A stretch of 64,000 bases of DNA from Clostridia bacterium (GCA_017467105.1 JAFTSU010000010.1:1-64000), one strand, 5' to 3'. Positions 53,184 to 61,747 are shown, counted from the stretch's first letter. Notes: generated from the letters alone by a model not told the origin. Program-made: numbers and translations.

Positions 53184-54775
53184 CAGTTGATCGCCTCCAA
53201 TTCCATAAACCAATCGCCCATTTTCCTGTTAACGCGCATCATTATTGGCGCTCCCAGCAGCACAAAAAGCGCAATTCCCGCGGTAAACAGCAGCCACAGC
53301 TCCGTACCCAGGTATGAGAGCACCAGGCTCACACCCATATAAGCGGTAGGAAGCAGATATGCGCACGCGGAGGAGGCTCCGGACGAGCGGGGCTTGTTAC
53401 GGCGGATCTTCAGCTCCTCGCTGAGAGATACCACGTTGAAGACGAACAGAAGCGTAAGCGACAGCACGAACGCGAACAGCGCTGTGAGTGGAGTAAACAC
53501 TCCGCTTATCAGCAGTACAAGAACCGAAATAAGAAGGGACGCCGTGGAGAGTGCCATCGGTATCAGCATCTTGACGTACAGCTGTCTCTTGTAGCTTACG
53601 GGGATGGTTTTCAAATTTTTAACCGTTCTCTCCTCCATCGAAACGTATTGGTTCGCTCCGGCGCTTATGATGGTTGTAAACATCATAACGATGAAGACGT
53701 CAACCACAGATACAAAATTGGGGAAAAGAGAGGTATAATACAGAAGAGTACCGGAGCTGAACACCGCGTTCATAGCGCCTATAACAAGATAAAGCAGGAA
53801 GGGCTGAACGATCAGCAGTCCGGAATACGAGAAGATAAAATCGGGGTTACGTGTGATAAGAGCAAGCTCCTTCTTTATAAGCGCGTGGCTCTGGGAGCGG
53901 AGCTTATACTTTACCTTTGGCGGATGGAGCTTGGAGCTTGAGGAAATATTTCTCACACGGTGGAATGTAATTATGGTCAATGTAAGACCTATAATGAATA
54001 TTGCGCCGGAGAAGGTGAGATAGTTGAAGATCTCTCCTCTTCTGCCGTCGATAAAAACGTCAAACAAATAATTGAGCGGCACGGTATAGCGTTCTATCTC
54101 CACAAGCGACTCTATAGACTCACTCGAGAGAAGGGTTGAGACCTCGTTGTTTGAAACGAGACCGGTAAACGCGCCAAGAACCGTAGAATATATCCAGGCA
54201 AGACCGTAAAGCAAGGCAACGGACAGCGAGAATTCAAGCAGCACGTGCTTTCTTAAGTACTCCAGAATATACCACACGGGGTAGACGAACACCAGCGCTA
54301 TTCCCACCTCGAACACGAATGAGGCTGCGGGATAAAAGAGCGCCATATAGTAGAACATCATAGACCTGCCGTACATAATTCCGTATGCCGCAAACAGCGG
54401 AAATACAAAGATAAAGGATGAAGCGTAATGCACCAAAAACAGCAGCACGAGCTTGGATAGCACCTGCATAGAGTTGGTGATCGGATGGATCGAAAGCTGA
54501 TTTATGTCCCTCTCGTTGAAGAACAGCTTCTTCGCCTGGAAGATGCTGCTGACCGTCATAAAGGCGGTAACAACGAGCAAAAACAGCACCATAAACGCCC
54601 TGGGAGCCTTGCTGTAGTGACCGATCTTATCAAGTATAGCCGTAAACAGAAACAGCTCCACAGCGACCACGATACCGAGGACCAGCACACGTAGGAGGAT
54701 ACCGAGCGCTCTTTTTGCCGCGCTCTCGTCCTTCGCGAACATCAGCTTGAAATCCTTAACAAGTAAGGTGAGCAT
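53183..54775 (-). CDS. ABC transporter permease
   Basis: Membrane protein of 530 residues with about twelve hydrophobic segments. The cytosolic segment after helix 3 contains KKLFFNERDINQLSIHPITNS, a pattern of ABC-2-type permeases of large clostridial exporters. The ATPase gene ends 3 bp upstream and the beta-helix gene overlaps downstream. The size and even distribution of helices suggest two fused ABC-2 halves. It is likely an exporter; the substrate is unknown. Confidence 0.85.
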   Translation of the reverse strand: MLTLLVKDFKLMFAKDESAAKRALGILLRVLVLGIVVAVELFLFTAILDKIGHYSKAPRAFMVLFLLVVTAFMTVSSIFQAKKLFFNERDINQLSIHPITNSMQVLSKLVLLFLVHYASSFIFVFPLFAAYGIMYGRSMMFYYMALFYPAASFVFEVGIALVFVYPVWYILEYLRKHVLLEFSLSVALLYGLAWIYSTVLGAFTGLVSNNEVSTLLSSESIESLVEIERYTVPLNYLFDVFIDGRRGEIFNYLTFSGAIFIIGLTLTIITFHRVRNISSSSKLHPPKVKYKLRSQSHALIKKELALITRNPDFIFSYSGLLIVQPFLLYLVIGAMNAVFSSGTLLYYTSLFPNFVSVVDVFIVMMFTTIISAGANQYVSMEERTVKNLKTIPVSYKRQLYVKMLIPMALSTASLLISVLVLLISGVFTPLTALFAFVLSLTLLFVFNVVSLSEELKIRRNKPRSSGASSACAYLLPTAYMGVSLVLSYLGTELWLLFTAGIALFVLLGAPIMMRVNRKMGDWFMELEAIN

Positions 54776-54778
54776 CGG

Positions 54779-55603
54779 TTACTCCTTCGTTTTATAGGTA
54801 TCCATAAACAGCTTGGGCAGCTGTATACGTCGGTTAGGCTCGCGGTTAAGATCGTAAAGGGCGGCAACCTTGCCGTCGTTTACTATAGCGACCCTGTCGC
54901 AAAGCTTGGCGACCAGATCAATGTTATGGGATGTGACGAAGACCGTATTACCGTGATTCGCGTATTCGCGCATCATCTTCTTAAGCTCCTCCACGGTCAT
55001 AATATCAAGACCGACGGTAGGCTCGTCAAGCACCCATATCTTAGGGTTGTGAAGCAGACTGGCCACAAGGCACAGCTTCTGCTTCATACCGTGTGAATAA
55101 TTTGATGCGGGGTTAGATAGTTCCCTCTCGTCAAGATTAAGCCTTGAGCAGAGGTATCTGAAGTTTCGGACGAAGTCGCCCTCACTTATACGGTAGATGC
55201 TGGCGATGAACTCTAAGTAATCGTAGCCCGTCATAACCTCGTAGCAGGACGGCTCGCTGGCTACGTATCCGAAGGAGAACTTTGCCTCTATCGGATGAAG
55301 CCTTACGTCATATCCGTTCAGAAGTATTTTGCCCTGATCGAACTTCTTTGCGCCTATGACGCAATCCATCGTGGTGGACTTACCGATACCGTTCCGTCCG
55401 ATAAAGCCGAACAGCTCCCCCTCGTAAACGTCAAGGTCAAGTCCCTTCAGCACCTGCTTCTTTCCGTACGCCTTGTGAAGATTCTTGATGGATATGGTAG
55501 GCACTCTATCCGCCTTGGTAGTAGCCTCCTCGGGCTGCTCCTCGACGCTCGCTGCTGCCGGATTATATAATTCATAATTGTCGTATACAGCCACTTGAGC
55601 CAC
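54779..55603 (-). CDS. ABC transporter ATPase
   Basis: ABC ATPase of 274 residues. An unusual ~35-residue N-terminal extension precedes the ABC domain. Walker A is GRNGIGKST, the signature is the weak form NYSHGMKQKL, Walker B is IWVLDEPTVGLD and the switch His lies in VTSHNIDL. The first GTG (55601-55603) has only a weak site; a GTG three codons later (55592-55594) has AGGTGG five bases upstream and may be the true start. It pairs with the permease immediately downstream. An 18-bp tandem repeat lies upstream. Confidence 0.9.
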   Translation of the reverse strand: MAQVAVYDNYELYNPAAASVEEQPEEATTKADRVPTISIKNLHKAYGKKQVLKGLDLDVYEGELFGFIGRNGIGKSTTMDCVIGAKKFDQGKILLNGYDVRLHPIEAKFSFGYVASEPSCYEVMTGYDYLEFIASIYRISEGDFVRNFRYLCSRLNLDERELSNPASNYSHGMKQKLCLVASLLHNPKIWVLDEPTVGLDIMTVEELKKMMREYANHGNTVFVTSHNIDLVAKLCDRVAIVNDGKVAALYDLNREPNRRIQLPKLFMDTYKTKE

Positions 55604-55665
55604 CTACTTTCATCGTGCTTTTTTGGGGTTATGCGCCAACCCGTGTCAAATAAACTCTAATGCTA

Positions 55666-55701
55666 CTTTAAAGGTATATGCTTCTTTAAAGGTATATGCT
55701 C
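55666..55701 (-). repeat. 18-bp tandem repeat upstream of the ABC ATPase
   Basis: CTTTAAAGGTATATGCTT occurs twice in a row (55666-55683, 55684-55701, last base C). A third partial CTTTA follows. It sits in the 188-bp gap between the DUF2357-like gene and the ATPase gene. It may be a promoter element or regulator site. Confidence 0.6.
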
Positions 55702-55791
55702 TTTACTGTAAGAGCCTTGTTCGCTTTAATACACCCGTCCGGACCTTTACGGCGGACGACGTAGGTAAGACAGAGCCCTGCCGGCAAAGGA

Positions 55792-57072
55792 TCACTCCAC
55801 GACTCCGATCCTTCTGAACCAGATCATATCCCTTGAGCCGACCTCTGTAAATACGTATTCCGTACCGCAGAAGTGACAAAGATGCATATCGTCCTGTCCC
55901 TCTGTATCGCGGCTGCGGCATACGGGGCAATACCTTTCGTATATACTCTTATCGGCGAAGGCGGCGCGGGTCTTGCTCTCCAGCCAATGACTGATAAGCG
56001 CGGCCTCGGGCACCGACTCAGTGATGATCTCGCCGCGGGAAGCGGTAAGCTCCCAAAGTGAGATGAAGTCAACGGTCTTATATTCACCGTATTTATGCTC
56101 TATCTCGTCAGGAGTGAGTCTCTCACCTCCGTTTGGCGAAAATACGAGAAGGTGACGGGCAGTCTCTACCCGCTTTGCCTTACGCCAACGGACAGTCATC
56201 TCTAAATTCTCGTTCTCCGCCGGAATGATCTCAAGGAAGAAGTCAAGTCCCTCGAAGAGCAGCCTATCCTCGTCCTCAGGACTTTTGGGAGGAGTAAGGT
56301 AATAGCCGTGTCTCTTTATCTCGGCAAGAAGGTGAATGAAGTAATACATACGCAGATCGTGCTTTGCATCGGAAATATCCTCATACTTGACGAACTTGCG
56401 GTAGAAGCGATAGCAATAGCAGTACAGTCTGTCCTTAACGAGAATGTTAGTAGGCTGTACGTGTCTGGAAATAGGCTTGCCCTTAGTGACCTCCTTGAAA
56501 AAGTGGGTGCTCATCAGGAACTGCACCTTGCGGCGAAGCCTGTCGATCTCGGATATTATCTCACCGACCGCGGGATCGTCAAGGGTCACGTCCTTCATCA
56601 TAAGAGTAGGCAGCTTGTTAAGATAGAACGAGGAGAACCTTGAAAGCTCCTTATCTATTATTGATATGAGAAGACCGATAAAACGGTTCTCATATATTCT
56701 CAGCTCGTCGATGTGCTGGTAATGATGCACCTGCTCGGGTACCATTTTCATTCCGTGTTGCTTCCACAGACTGCTGTCTGTCAGAATTCTGCGGAATGCC
56801 TCCTCATCGATGTACTGAGCCTGCTCGATACGAATGACGACCTCCTCGCGCTTGTTGGCGATGTGTGGATGATATATTATAGAAATTATGACGTTGAGAA
56901 CGTAGGAGAGCTCCTTCAGAAATTCCCTGTCGCCCTCGATAGAGAAGCCCTGAAGAGAGGCTGTTCTTACAGTCTCGATTTTTGCATAGGCTGAACGAAG
57001 CGAATCACCTGCGAGAATATTATCCACAGAAGCGATATAGTCGTTCAGTTTTTGTGTTTCTATAAATCTCAT
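55792..57072 (-). CDS. DUF2357-like protein with C-terminal zinc ribbon
   Basis: Protein of 426 residues with no signal peptide. A mid-N-terminal YENRF (Tyr127-Phe131) with the flanking helices recalls the DUF2357 domain, which is known from partners of McrB-like ATPases. A clear PD-(D/E)xK nuclease motif is not seen. The C-terminal ~45 residues form a zinc ribbon with Cys382, Cys385, Cys399 and Cys402 (CPVC...CHFC). The gene follows the AAA+ ATPase gene by 13 bp, with GAGG before the ATG. Family assignment is by pattern, not by alignment, so treat it as moderate. Confidence 0.62.
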   Translation of the reverse strand: MRFIETQKLNDYIASVDNILAGDSLRSAYAKIETVRTASLQGFSIEGDREFLKELSYVLNVIISIIYHPHIANKREEVVIRIEQAQYIDEEAFRRILTDSSLWKQHGMKMVPEQVHHYQHIDELRIYENRFIGLLISIIDKELSRFSSFYLNKLPTLMMKDVTLDDPAVGEIISEIDRLRRKVQFLMSTHFFKEVTKGKPISRHVQPTNILVKDRLYCYCYRFYRKFVKYEDISDAKHDLRMYYFIHLLAEIKRHGYYLTPPKSPEDEDRLLFEGLDFFLEIIPAENENLEMTVRWRKAKRVETARHLLVFSPNGGERLTPDEIEHKYGEYKTVDFISLWELTASRGEIITESVPEAALISHWLESKTRAAFADKSIYERYCPVCRSRDTEGQDDMHLCHFCGTEYVFTEVGSRDMIWFRRIGVVE

Positions 57073-57085
57073 GATAACCTCATGA

Positions 57086-58900
57086 TCAAAGTGTCTTGAT
57101 TATGTTCTTTGCGGTTTTCTCGGTAAGCTTAAGCACACCCGTGCCATAGGTACGGGACAGAAGATCCAGAAGTCCGCGAAGCGCGTCCTTGATATACTCC
57201 TCAAAGCGTCCCTCGATCTTTCCGACCAGCTTTTTCGAGATCATATAGTCAATAGCCGCCTCCTTAGTACCGCCGCAAGCGACGAATACGGGAACGATAT
57301 TGGTTATCTGGTTGATTATACGGTTACCGATAGCGATACCGAACTTGTCGTATACGTAATCGAGAACTGTATTGAGCTTAACGAAATCTGCCTGCTGCAT
57401 AACTGCGTTGGGATTGGAGGTAGCCGCCTTGAAGAGCTGCTCGAGCTTAGACGCGCTGAGCCTTACGGTCTTCACGTCGTCCAGCACCGCGAAGGGCGCG
57501 TTCTTGTCGTCGAACTCCATAGTAATAGCACGGTCGTAAACCTTATCCGTAATGGTAAAGGTCGAGTCGTCCTTGTTGGCTGTACCTACGAAGTAGCAGT
57601 TTGCGGGGATAGAAACGTTACCGTCCTCAAGCTTTACGGGAGGAACGAAGCCGTAGGGAACGTTCATTATCTTCAGCTTCCATTGGTCCTTAGGATACTC
57701 AAGAACGGAGAGAAGATCCGCGAAGTAGTACTCTACACGGGATATGTTCATCTCGTCAAGAACGAACACCTGAATCCTGTCGGGATTGTAGCTTGCTCTG
57801 TAGAGTCTGGCAAGGAAGTCGGTCTCGTTATAGGTCTTAGAGAACTCGTTGAAGAAGCCTAAGATGCTGGTCTTATCTCTCCAGGTCGCCTGAACGGGCA
57901 TGAAGAGAACGTCTGCGCCAACGTACTTAGCAAAGTATCTCGGCAGAGAGGATTTACCCGTACCGGAAAGACCCTCAAGGATCTGGAAGTGAGACGCCGC
58001 CATACCGGAAACGAAGAAGCGTATAGTATCCTGATCAAAGTAGAGCTTCTCCACCTTAGCAAGATAGTTTCTGAAGCCCGTGCAAAGCTCCTTCAGAGTT
58101 ATATCGTCGGTCTCGATCTTATCGTTGTCGAAGCCCTCGTACTCGTTGTCAATACGGGACAGCGTGGGGAATACCTTCTCTCTGTCGTCGAGAGCCTCAG
58201 CGCTCTTTACAACGGTCTCGCCCTCTCCGTTGCCTAAGCCCGCGCCGCCTAAGCCGCCTGCAACCGCGCCGCCGGGGCCAAAGCCGGGCATTGCCTCGGG
58301 CTCCTCCTCGTCGAAGGATCCCTTGACGTCAGATCTGAGATCCTCGTCGTCAAACACGGGGCCGGAATTCTCGTCAAAGAACTTGAAGGGCTTATCAATA
58401 TTGATAAAGTTTATAACGAACATAGCGACAGCGCCTATAACCAGCACCAGCGCCGCAAACACGAAGAACGAGAGGGAAACTGCCTGACCTATAAAGAGAA
58501 GCACCTGACCGATATTATCGAGTGTAAGGGGATTCTGAATAAGTATACCAAGACCCAGAGAAAGCACGAGACATACTCCCAGCGTTGCGCCGTATATGCC
58601 CAGCATCTTCGGGGACTTGGGGCTAATATTGTTAACGATAGCGTATCTGCGCTCGTAAACGAACGCGGTGGTAAACACTATAACGTAGAACGCTAAAAGG
58701 ATGAGAGCGATAAAGCCCATAGTACCGGGATCAATATCCTTGAAGCCGATACCCTTCGCCATCATAGCTATAGGATTTCTCTTACTCACCATACCGCTGC
58801 CGGTATCCAGGCACATACCTGTGAACACCAGCATTATCGCATAAAATGCGGATACGGATATCGCGATTAAATTCTTTCTTGTAAAAACTGACTGTACCAT
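57086..58900 (-). CDS. Membrane-anchored McrB/MoxR-like AAA+ ATPase
   Basis: Protein of 604 residues. Four transmembrane helices occupy residues 1-165, then comes an acidic, Gly-rich linker (~170-235), then an AAA+ domain. Walker A is EGLSGTGKSS (about 309-318), Walker B is VFVLDEMNIS (about 378-386), sensor 1 is VGTANKDD and the arginine finger is likely R457 in YDRAITMEF. This is the AAA_5-type core shared with McrB and MoxR chaperones. The cytosolic domain would work as a hexamer. It lies 2 bp after the sipW gene and 13 bp before the DUF2357-like gene. Confidence 0.82.
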   Translation of the reverse strand: MVQSVFTRKNLIAISVSAFYAIMLVFTGMCLDTGSGMVSKRNPIAMMAKGIGFKDIDPGTMGFIALILLAFYVIVFTTAFVYERRYAIVNNISPKSPKMLGIYGATLGVCLVLSLGLGILIQNPLTLDNIGQVLLFIGQAVSLSFFVFAALVLVIGAVAMFVINFINIDKPFKFFDENSGPVFDDEDLRSDVKGSFDEEEPEAMPGFGPGGAVAGGLGGAGLGNGEGETVVKSAEALDDREKVFPTLSRIDNEYEGFDNDKIETDDITLKELCTGFRNYLAKVEKLYFDQDTIRFFVSGMAASHFQILEGLSGTGKSSLPRYFAKYVGADVLFMPVQATWRDKTSILGFFNEFSKTYNETDFLARLYRASYNPDRIQVFVLDEMNISRVEYYFADLLSVLEYPKDQWKLKIMNVPYGFVPPVKLEDGNVSIPANCYFVGTANKDDSTFTITDKVYDRAITMEFDDKNAPFAVLDDVKTVRLSASKLEQLFKAATSNPNAVMQQADFVKLNTVLDYVYDKFGIAIGNRIINQITNIVPVFVACGGTKEAAIDYMISKKLVGKIEGRFEEYIKDALRGLLDLLSRTYGTGVLKLTEKTAKNIIKTL

Positions 58901-58902
58901 GA

Positions 58903-59838
58903 TTACTCATCTCCATCGTCGGTTGAATTGGGAATGGGAATTTTACTGACGAAGCCTTCATCGTCAAACGTGTATTCGAAATTTTTAAACCTTACGGTTT
59001 CTGTGAATTTTGCGTGCAGGGACTCGTCAAACGTCATTTCCTTGACGAAATCTATATGGTTTCCGAGCACGGTGAGCCTTGAGCCCTGCGCCTTATATAT
59101 CTTGTCGCCAACGTACTCTATCATAACCAGGCAGTAAATGATCGCCGCCAGGGTTATAATGCCCGAATAGGACTGTAGGAACATTACGAAAACGCCGATA
59201 ACAGGTATCCGATCTCCCGTGTATCTGCCGATGATATCATCGAAGGACGGTCTGTATTTGTCGTTCGCGTTATTTGCGTCACCGCAGGTGACGTACCTTA
59301 AGCTATCGCCGTATCCCTCCGTGCCTACTATACGGTGGATTATATTCACGCCCTCGTCGTTCTCAAAGGCAACTACGTCGTGCATCTTAAGCTCCGAAGG
59401 GCTGTCCACCTTTTCCAGTACGATAAGATCGTAGGTCTGAAATTGGTTATCGTAGGGGGTGATAGCGGAAAGATTTGGGTTTTGCGGATTTTTCTCACTC
59501 ATAGAGCCGGAAGCGACTACAATAACTCCCCGCCCTCCTATCATCGCCACACCCACGGATATCTTGGTGTATAGCGATAAAATCAGAAAAGGAATCAGAA
59601 TTGCTATAGCGACGTAAAATGATATCTGCTTTATCCGTCGCATAAGCCTCCTATGCCTTTTCGTACTGTTGATGTTATTGTAAATCGTTTCCTCGATCAG
59701 CTCTACGTCTCTCTGCCCTGCTCTGTATTCCGCAACGGAAGAGTTGGCGTAGGAGAGATACAATATAGTAAATATTGTAGCAAAGCTGACTACGCCAACA
59801 CCCGTAACGAGCAAGGCAATGATCTCAAACGATTCCAT
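58903..59838 (-). CDS. sipW: SipW/Sec11-type signal peptidase I, extended
   Basis: Signal peptidase of 311 residues of the archaeal/ER-type (Ser-His) group. The nucleophile lies in VVASGSMSEK (Ser112), the catalytic His is in IIHRIVGTEG (His168), and TCGDANNANDKY supplies the downstream Asp motif. Two N-terminal hydrophobic helices, one more at about 212-240 and a charged C-terminal domain of ~70 residues make it longer than B. subtilis SipW (190). SipW enzymes cut the signal peptides of TasA-type fibre proteins. Two such substrates are encoded directly upstream. Confidence 0.9.
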   Translation of the reverse strand: MESFEIIALLVTGVGVVSFATIFTILYLSYANSSVAEYRAGQRDVELIEETIYNNINSTKRHRRLMRRIKQISFYVAIAILIPFLILSLYTKISVGVAMIGGRGVIVVASGSMSEKNPQNPNLSAITPYDNQFQTYDLIVLEKVDSPSELKMHDVVAFENDEGVNIIHRIVGTEGYGDSLRYVTCGDANNANDKYRPSFDDIIGRYTGDRIPVIGVFVMFLQSYSGIITLAAIIYCLVMIEYVGDKIYKAQGSRLTVLGNHIDFVKEMTFDESLHAKFTETVRFKNFEYTFDDEGFVSKIPIPNSTDDGDE

Positions 59839-59879
59839 TGCTTATACTCTTCCGTTTATTAAGTTTTTGTTTTGTAACT

Positions 59880-59921
59880 CAGATATATCTGCTCAGATAT
59901 ATCTGCTCAGATATCTGCTCA
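59880..59921. repeat. Tandem 14-bp palindromic repeats
   Basis: The palindrome CAGATATATCTG occurs at 59880-59891 and 59894-59905. A shortened copy, CAGATATCTG, is at 59908-59917. The units are joined by CT and followed by a partial copy CAGAG. They lie in the 108-bp gap between the second TasA-like gene and sipW. Confidence 0.9.
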
Positions 59922-59946
59922 GAGTAAAACCGTCAGTGCCGACTGA

Positions 59947-60951
59947 TCAGTTACCCTCTGCAGCCTTAGCCTCGATAACGATCTTGAACTGGCCTGCGTT
60001 CTCACCGAGAGCCGCGTACTGCTCGTCAGAAAGGCCGGTGCCGAACATAGTACGTCTGAAGGTCTCGATCTCATCGCTTACCTTGTAGCCGGGATAGTAA
60101 TCAATGATCTTGTTGCCGTCCTCGTCTACTGCGGGCTGACCGTCAGCGCCTGTCTTATAGGTGTTTATGCCGCCGTCCTCAACGACCATATCGTAGTAAA
60201 GGCTGGGGTTCATCTCACCAAAGTAGCTGCCCCAGGAGAAGCTGAAGGTGTAGGTGAAGTGCCACTTGCCGTCAACGTTGCCCTCTGCATCGTCGTCGAT
60301 AAGAGTCCAATAGCCGTCAGCGCCCTCCGCGATATCCTTAGCCTTGTAGCTGGTATTAGAAACCTTGGTTGCGCTTACGAAGGTGGGAACGGAGTTGGTG
60401 TTACCCTCAACGATCTTCACGCCTGCGTCGTTATCGCCGCGAGCGCAAAGAGGGATAAGAATGTATCTGTCGTCCTTGGTGCCGTCGCCGTCACGGTCAA
60501 GCTCTGCACCTGCTGCAGCTCTGACAGGTGCGGGGATCTCAAGCCAGATCCTCATATCGCTGACGTTCTCTATACCTGTGATGTCAGCCTGAAGGGTCAC
60601 GAGAAGATTCTCAAACTTATTGTTGTCGGTGTAAACTCTTCCGCCGTAGCCGTTTTCTGCGGTGTGGGTGGGATTAGCGGTGGTGTTGGGGTTAGCAACG
60701 TCGCCCGCTGCGGGGTTGAAGGAGATGGAGCTCTCCGACAGCACAACGTTCTCGATAGTGATGGACTTATCCGCTACTACGCCTACCTGAATGTTGCCGT
60801 CCTCGCCGCCCGTTGCATCAGAGGAGATTACCCAAGATGCGAAACCGGTTGCAAACATTGCGAGAGCCGAGAAGATGGATAAGCCAACAGCGATTATCTT
60901 TCTTTTGTAAGAGCGTCTGGTAAGATGCTCTGCGGTTTTCATTACGTTCAT
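59947..60951 (-). CDS. TasA/CalY-like secreted protein with SipW-type signal (second paralog)
   Basis: Secreted protein of 334 residues. The signal peptide resembles the SipW class: basic start (RRSYKRKI), a hydrophobic core with FATGFASW, and cleavage near SDATG, without the classical AXA. The mature part is a beta-rich, acidic domain with SFSWGSYFGEMNPSLYYD near residue 265, also found in the other paralog as VFGWGAYFTQGGDIVNPFFFYNN. AGGAGG lies six bases before the ATG. TasA-type proteins form extracellular fibres in bacilli; that role is inferred. It is 55 bp after the first paralog and 108 bp before sipW. Confidence 0.85.
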   Translation of the reverse strand: MNVMKTAEHLTRRSYKRKIIAVGLSIFSALAMFATGFASWVISSDATGGEDGNIQVGVVADKSITIENVVLSESSISFNPAAGDVANPNTTANPTHTAENGYGGRVYTDNNKFENLLVTLQADITGIENVSDMRIWLEIPAPVRAAAGAELDRDGDGTKDDRYILIPLCARGDNDAGVKIVEGNTNSVPTFVSATKVSNTSYKAKDIAEGADGYWTLIDDDAEGNVDGKWHFTYTFSFSWGSYFGEMNPSLYYDMVVEDGGINTYKTGADGQPAVDEDGNKIIDYYPGYKVSDEIETFRRTMFGTGLSDEQYAALGENAGQFKIVIEAKAAEGN

Positions 60952-61006
60952 TTTATTCCTCCTAAATAAGCTCGAATAAATGTTGACCTGTTAAGTAATA
61001 GCTCTA

Positions 61007-61747
61007 TCAGTTACAAGCGAATGTAACGGAGTACGTCTGACCGTTGAGCGCTGTTCTGATCGCGCCGAGAGTCGCTGAAGCGTCGGCTGCGAGCGCTGCG
61101 CTGTATGTCTGGTTATTATAGAAGAAGAAGGGATTAACTATATCGCCGCCTTGGGTGAAGTATGCGCCCCAACCGAATACAAGCTCTACTACTACAGTTC
61201 CCTTAACACCATCTGCATCAAGCTCTGTCTTGCTGAGCTTGCCGTCACCATCAGTATCCGCGTCAGCGGTACCTGCCGCGTTAAGATATCTGACAGCAGG
61301 AGTCGCAACCTTGTTGCCAAGATCGGTATATGCCGTGGGAGCCGCAAGAGTTACCGTGAAGTCGGTGAGATTTGCGTAGTTACCTACAGTAACCTTAACC
61401 TTTGAGACAAGCTGCTCGTTCTGAACGTCAGCGCCTGCTGTAAGCCAGCTATTAGTAGCCGAACCGGAAGCGGGCTTACCGAAGATGATCTTAGCAGCTG
61501 TCGTTGCATCGTCAGTATAATTACCCTCGCCGTCCTTATCAGCTGCGCCGTCTGCGCCCCAGTCGTAAGACAGGGTCACGGAGTTATCAACAACCTCGTA
61601 TACCTCGAAGCTACCGATAGTATCATTAGTCTCGGTGGGTACATTAACGATAAGCCATGAAGCAAAGCCTACTGAAAGCACTGCTACACATGACAGAATG
61701 CTGGCGATCTTTACGCCAAGGGAAAACTTTCTTTTCGTGGTTTTCAT
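61007..61747 (-). CDS. TasA/CalY-like secreted protein with SipW-type signal (first paralog)
   Basis: Secreted protein of 246 residues and the first gene of the fibre operon. The N-terminus (KRKFSLGVKIASILSCVAV, then LSVGFASW) is of the SipW-dependent type. The mature protein is beta-rich and shares the WGxYF...NPxxFYN motif with the next gene, so the two are paralogs of different length. A weak AGGAAA precedes the ATG. A promoter at 61907-61935 drives it. A role as fibre subunit or accessory is inferred from the family. Confidence 0.82.
   Translation of the reverse strand: MKTTKRKFSLGVKIASILSCVAVLSVGFASWLIVNVPTETNDTIGSFEVYEVVDNSVTLSYDWGADGAADKDGEGNYTDDATTAAKIIFGKPASGSATNSWLTAGADVQNEQLVSKVKVTVGNYANLTDFTVTLAAPTAYTDLGNKVATPAVRYLNAAGTADADTDGDGKLSKTELDADGVKGTVVVELVFGWGAYFTQGGDIVNPFFFYNNQTYSAALAADASATLGAIRTALNGQTYSVTFACN

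Noticed and set aside
55792..58900. AAA+ and DUF2357-like genes as an McrBC-type restriction or phage-defence system
   Set aside because: The ATPase is membrane-anchored, no nuclease motif was seen, and both genes are packed inside a SipW/TasA secretion operon. The idea is kept only as an alternative.
59880..59921. CRISPR-like repeats
   Set aside because: Units are 14 bp, palindromic and directly adjacent without spacers, and no cas gene is in the window.
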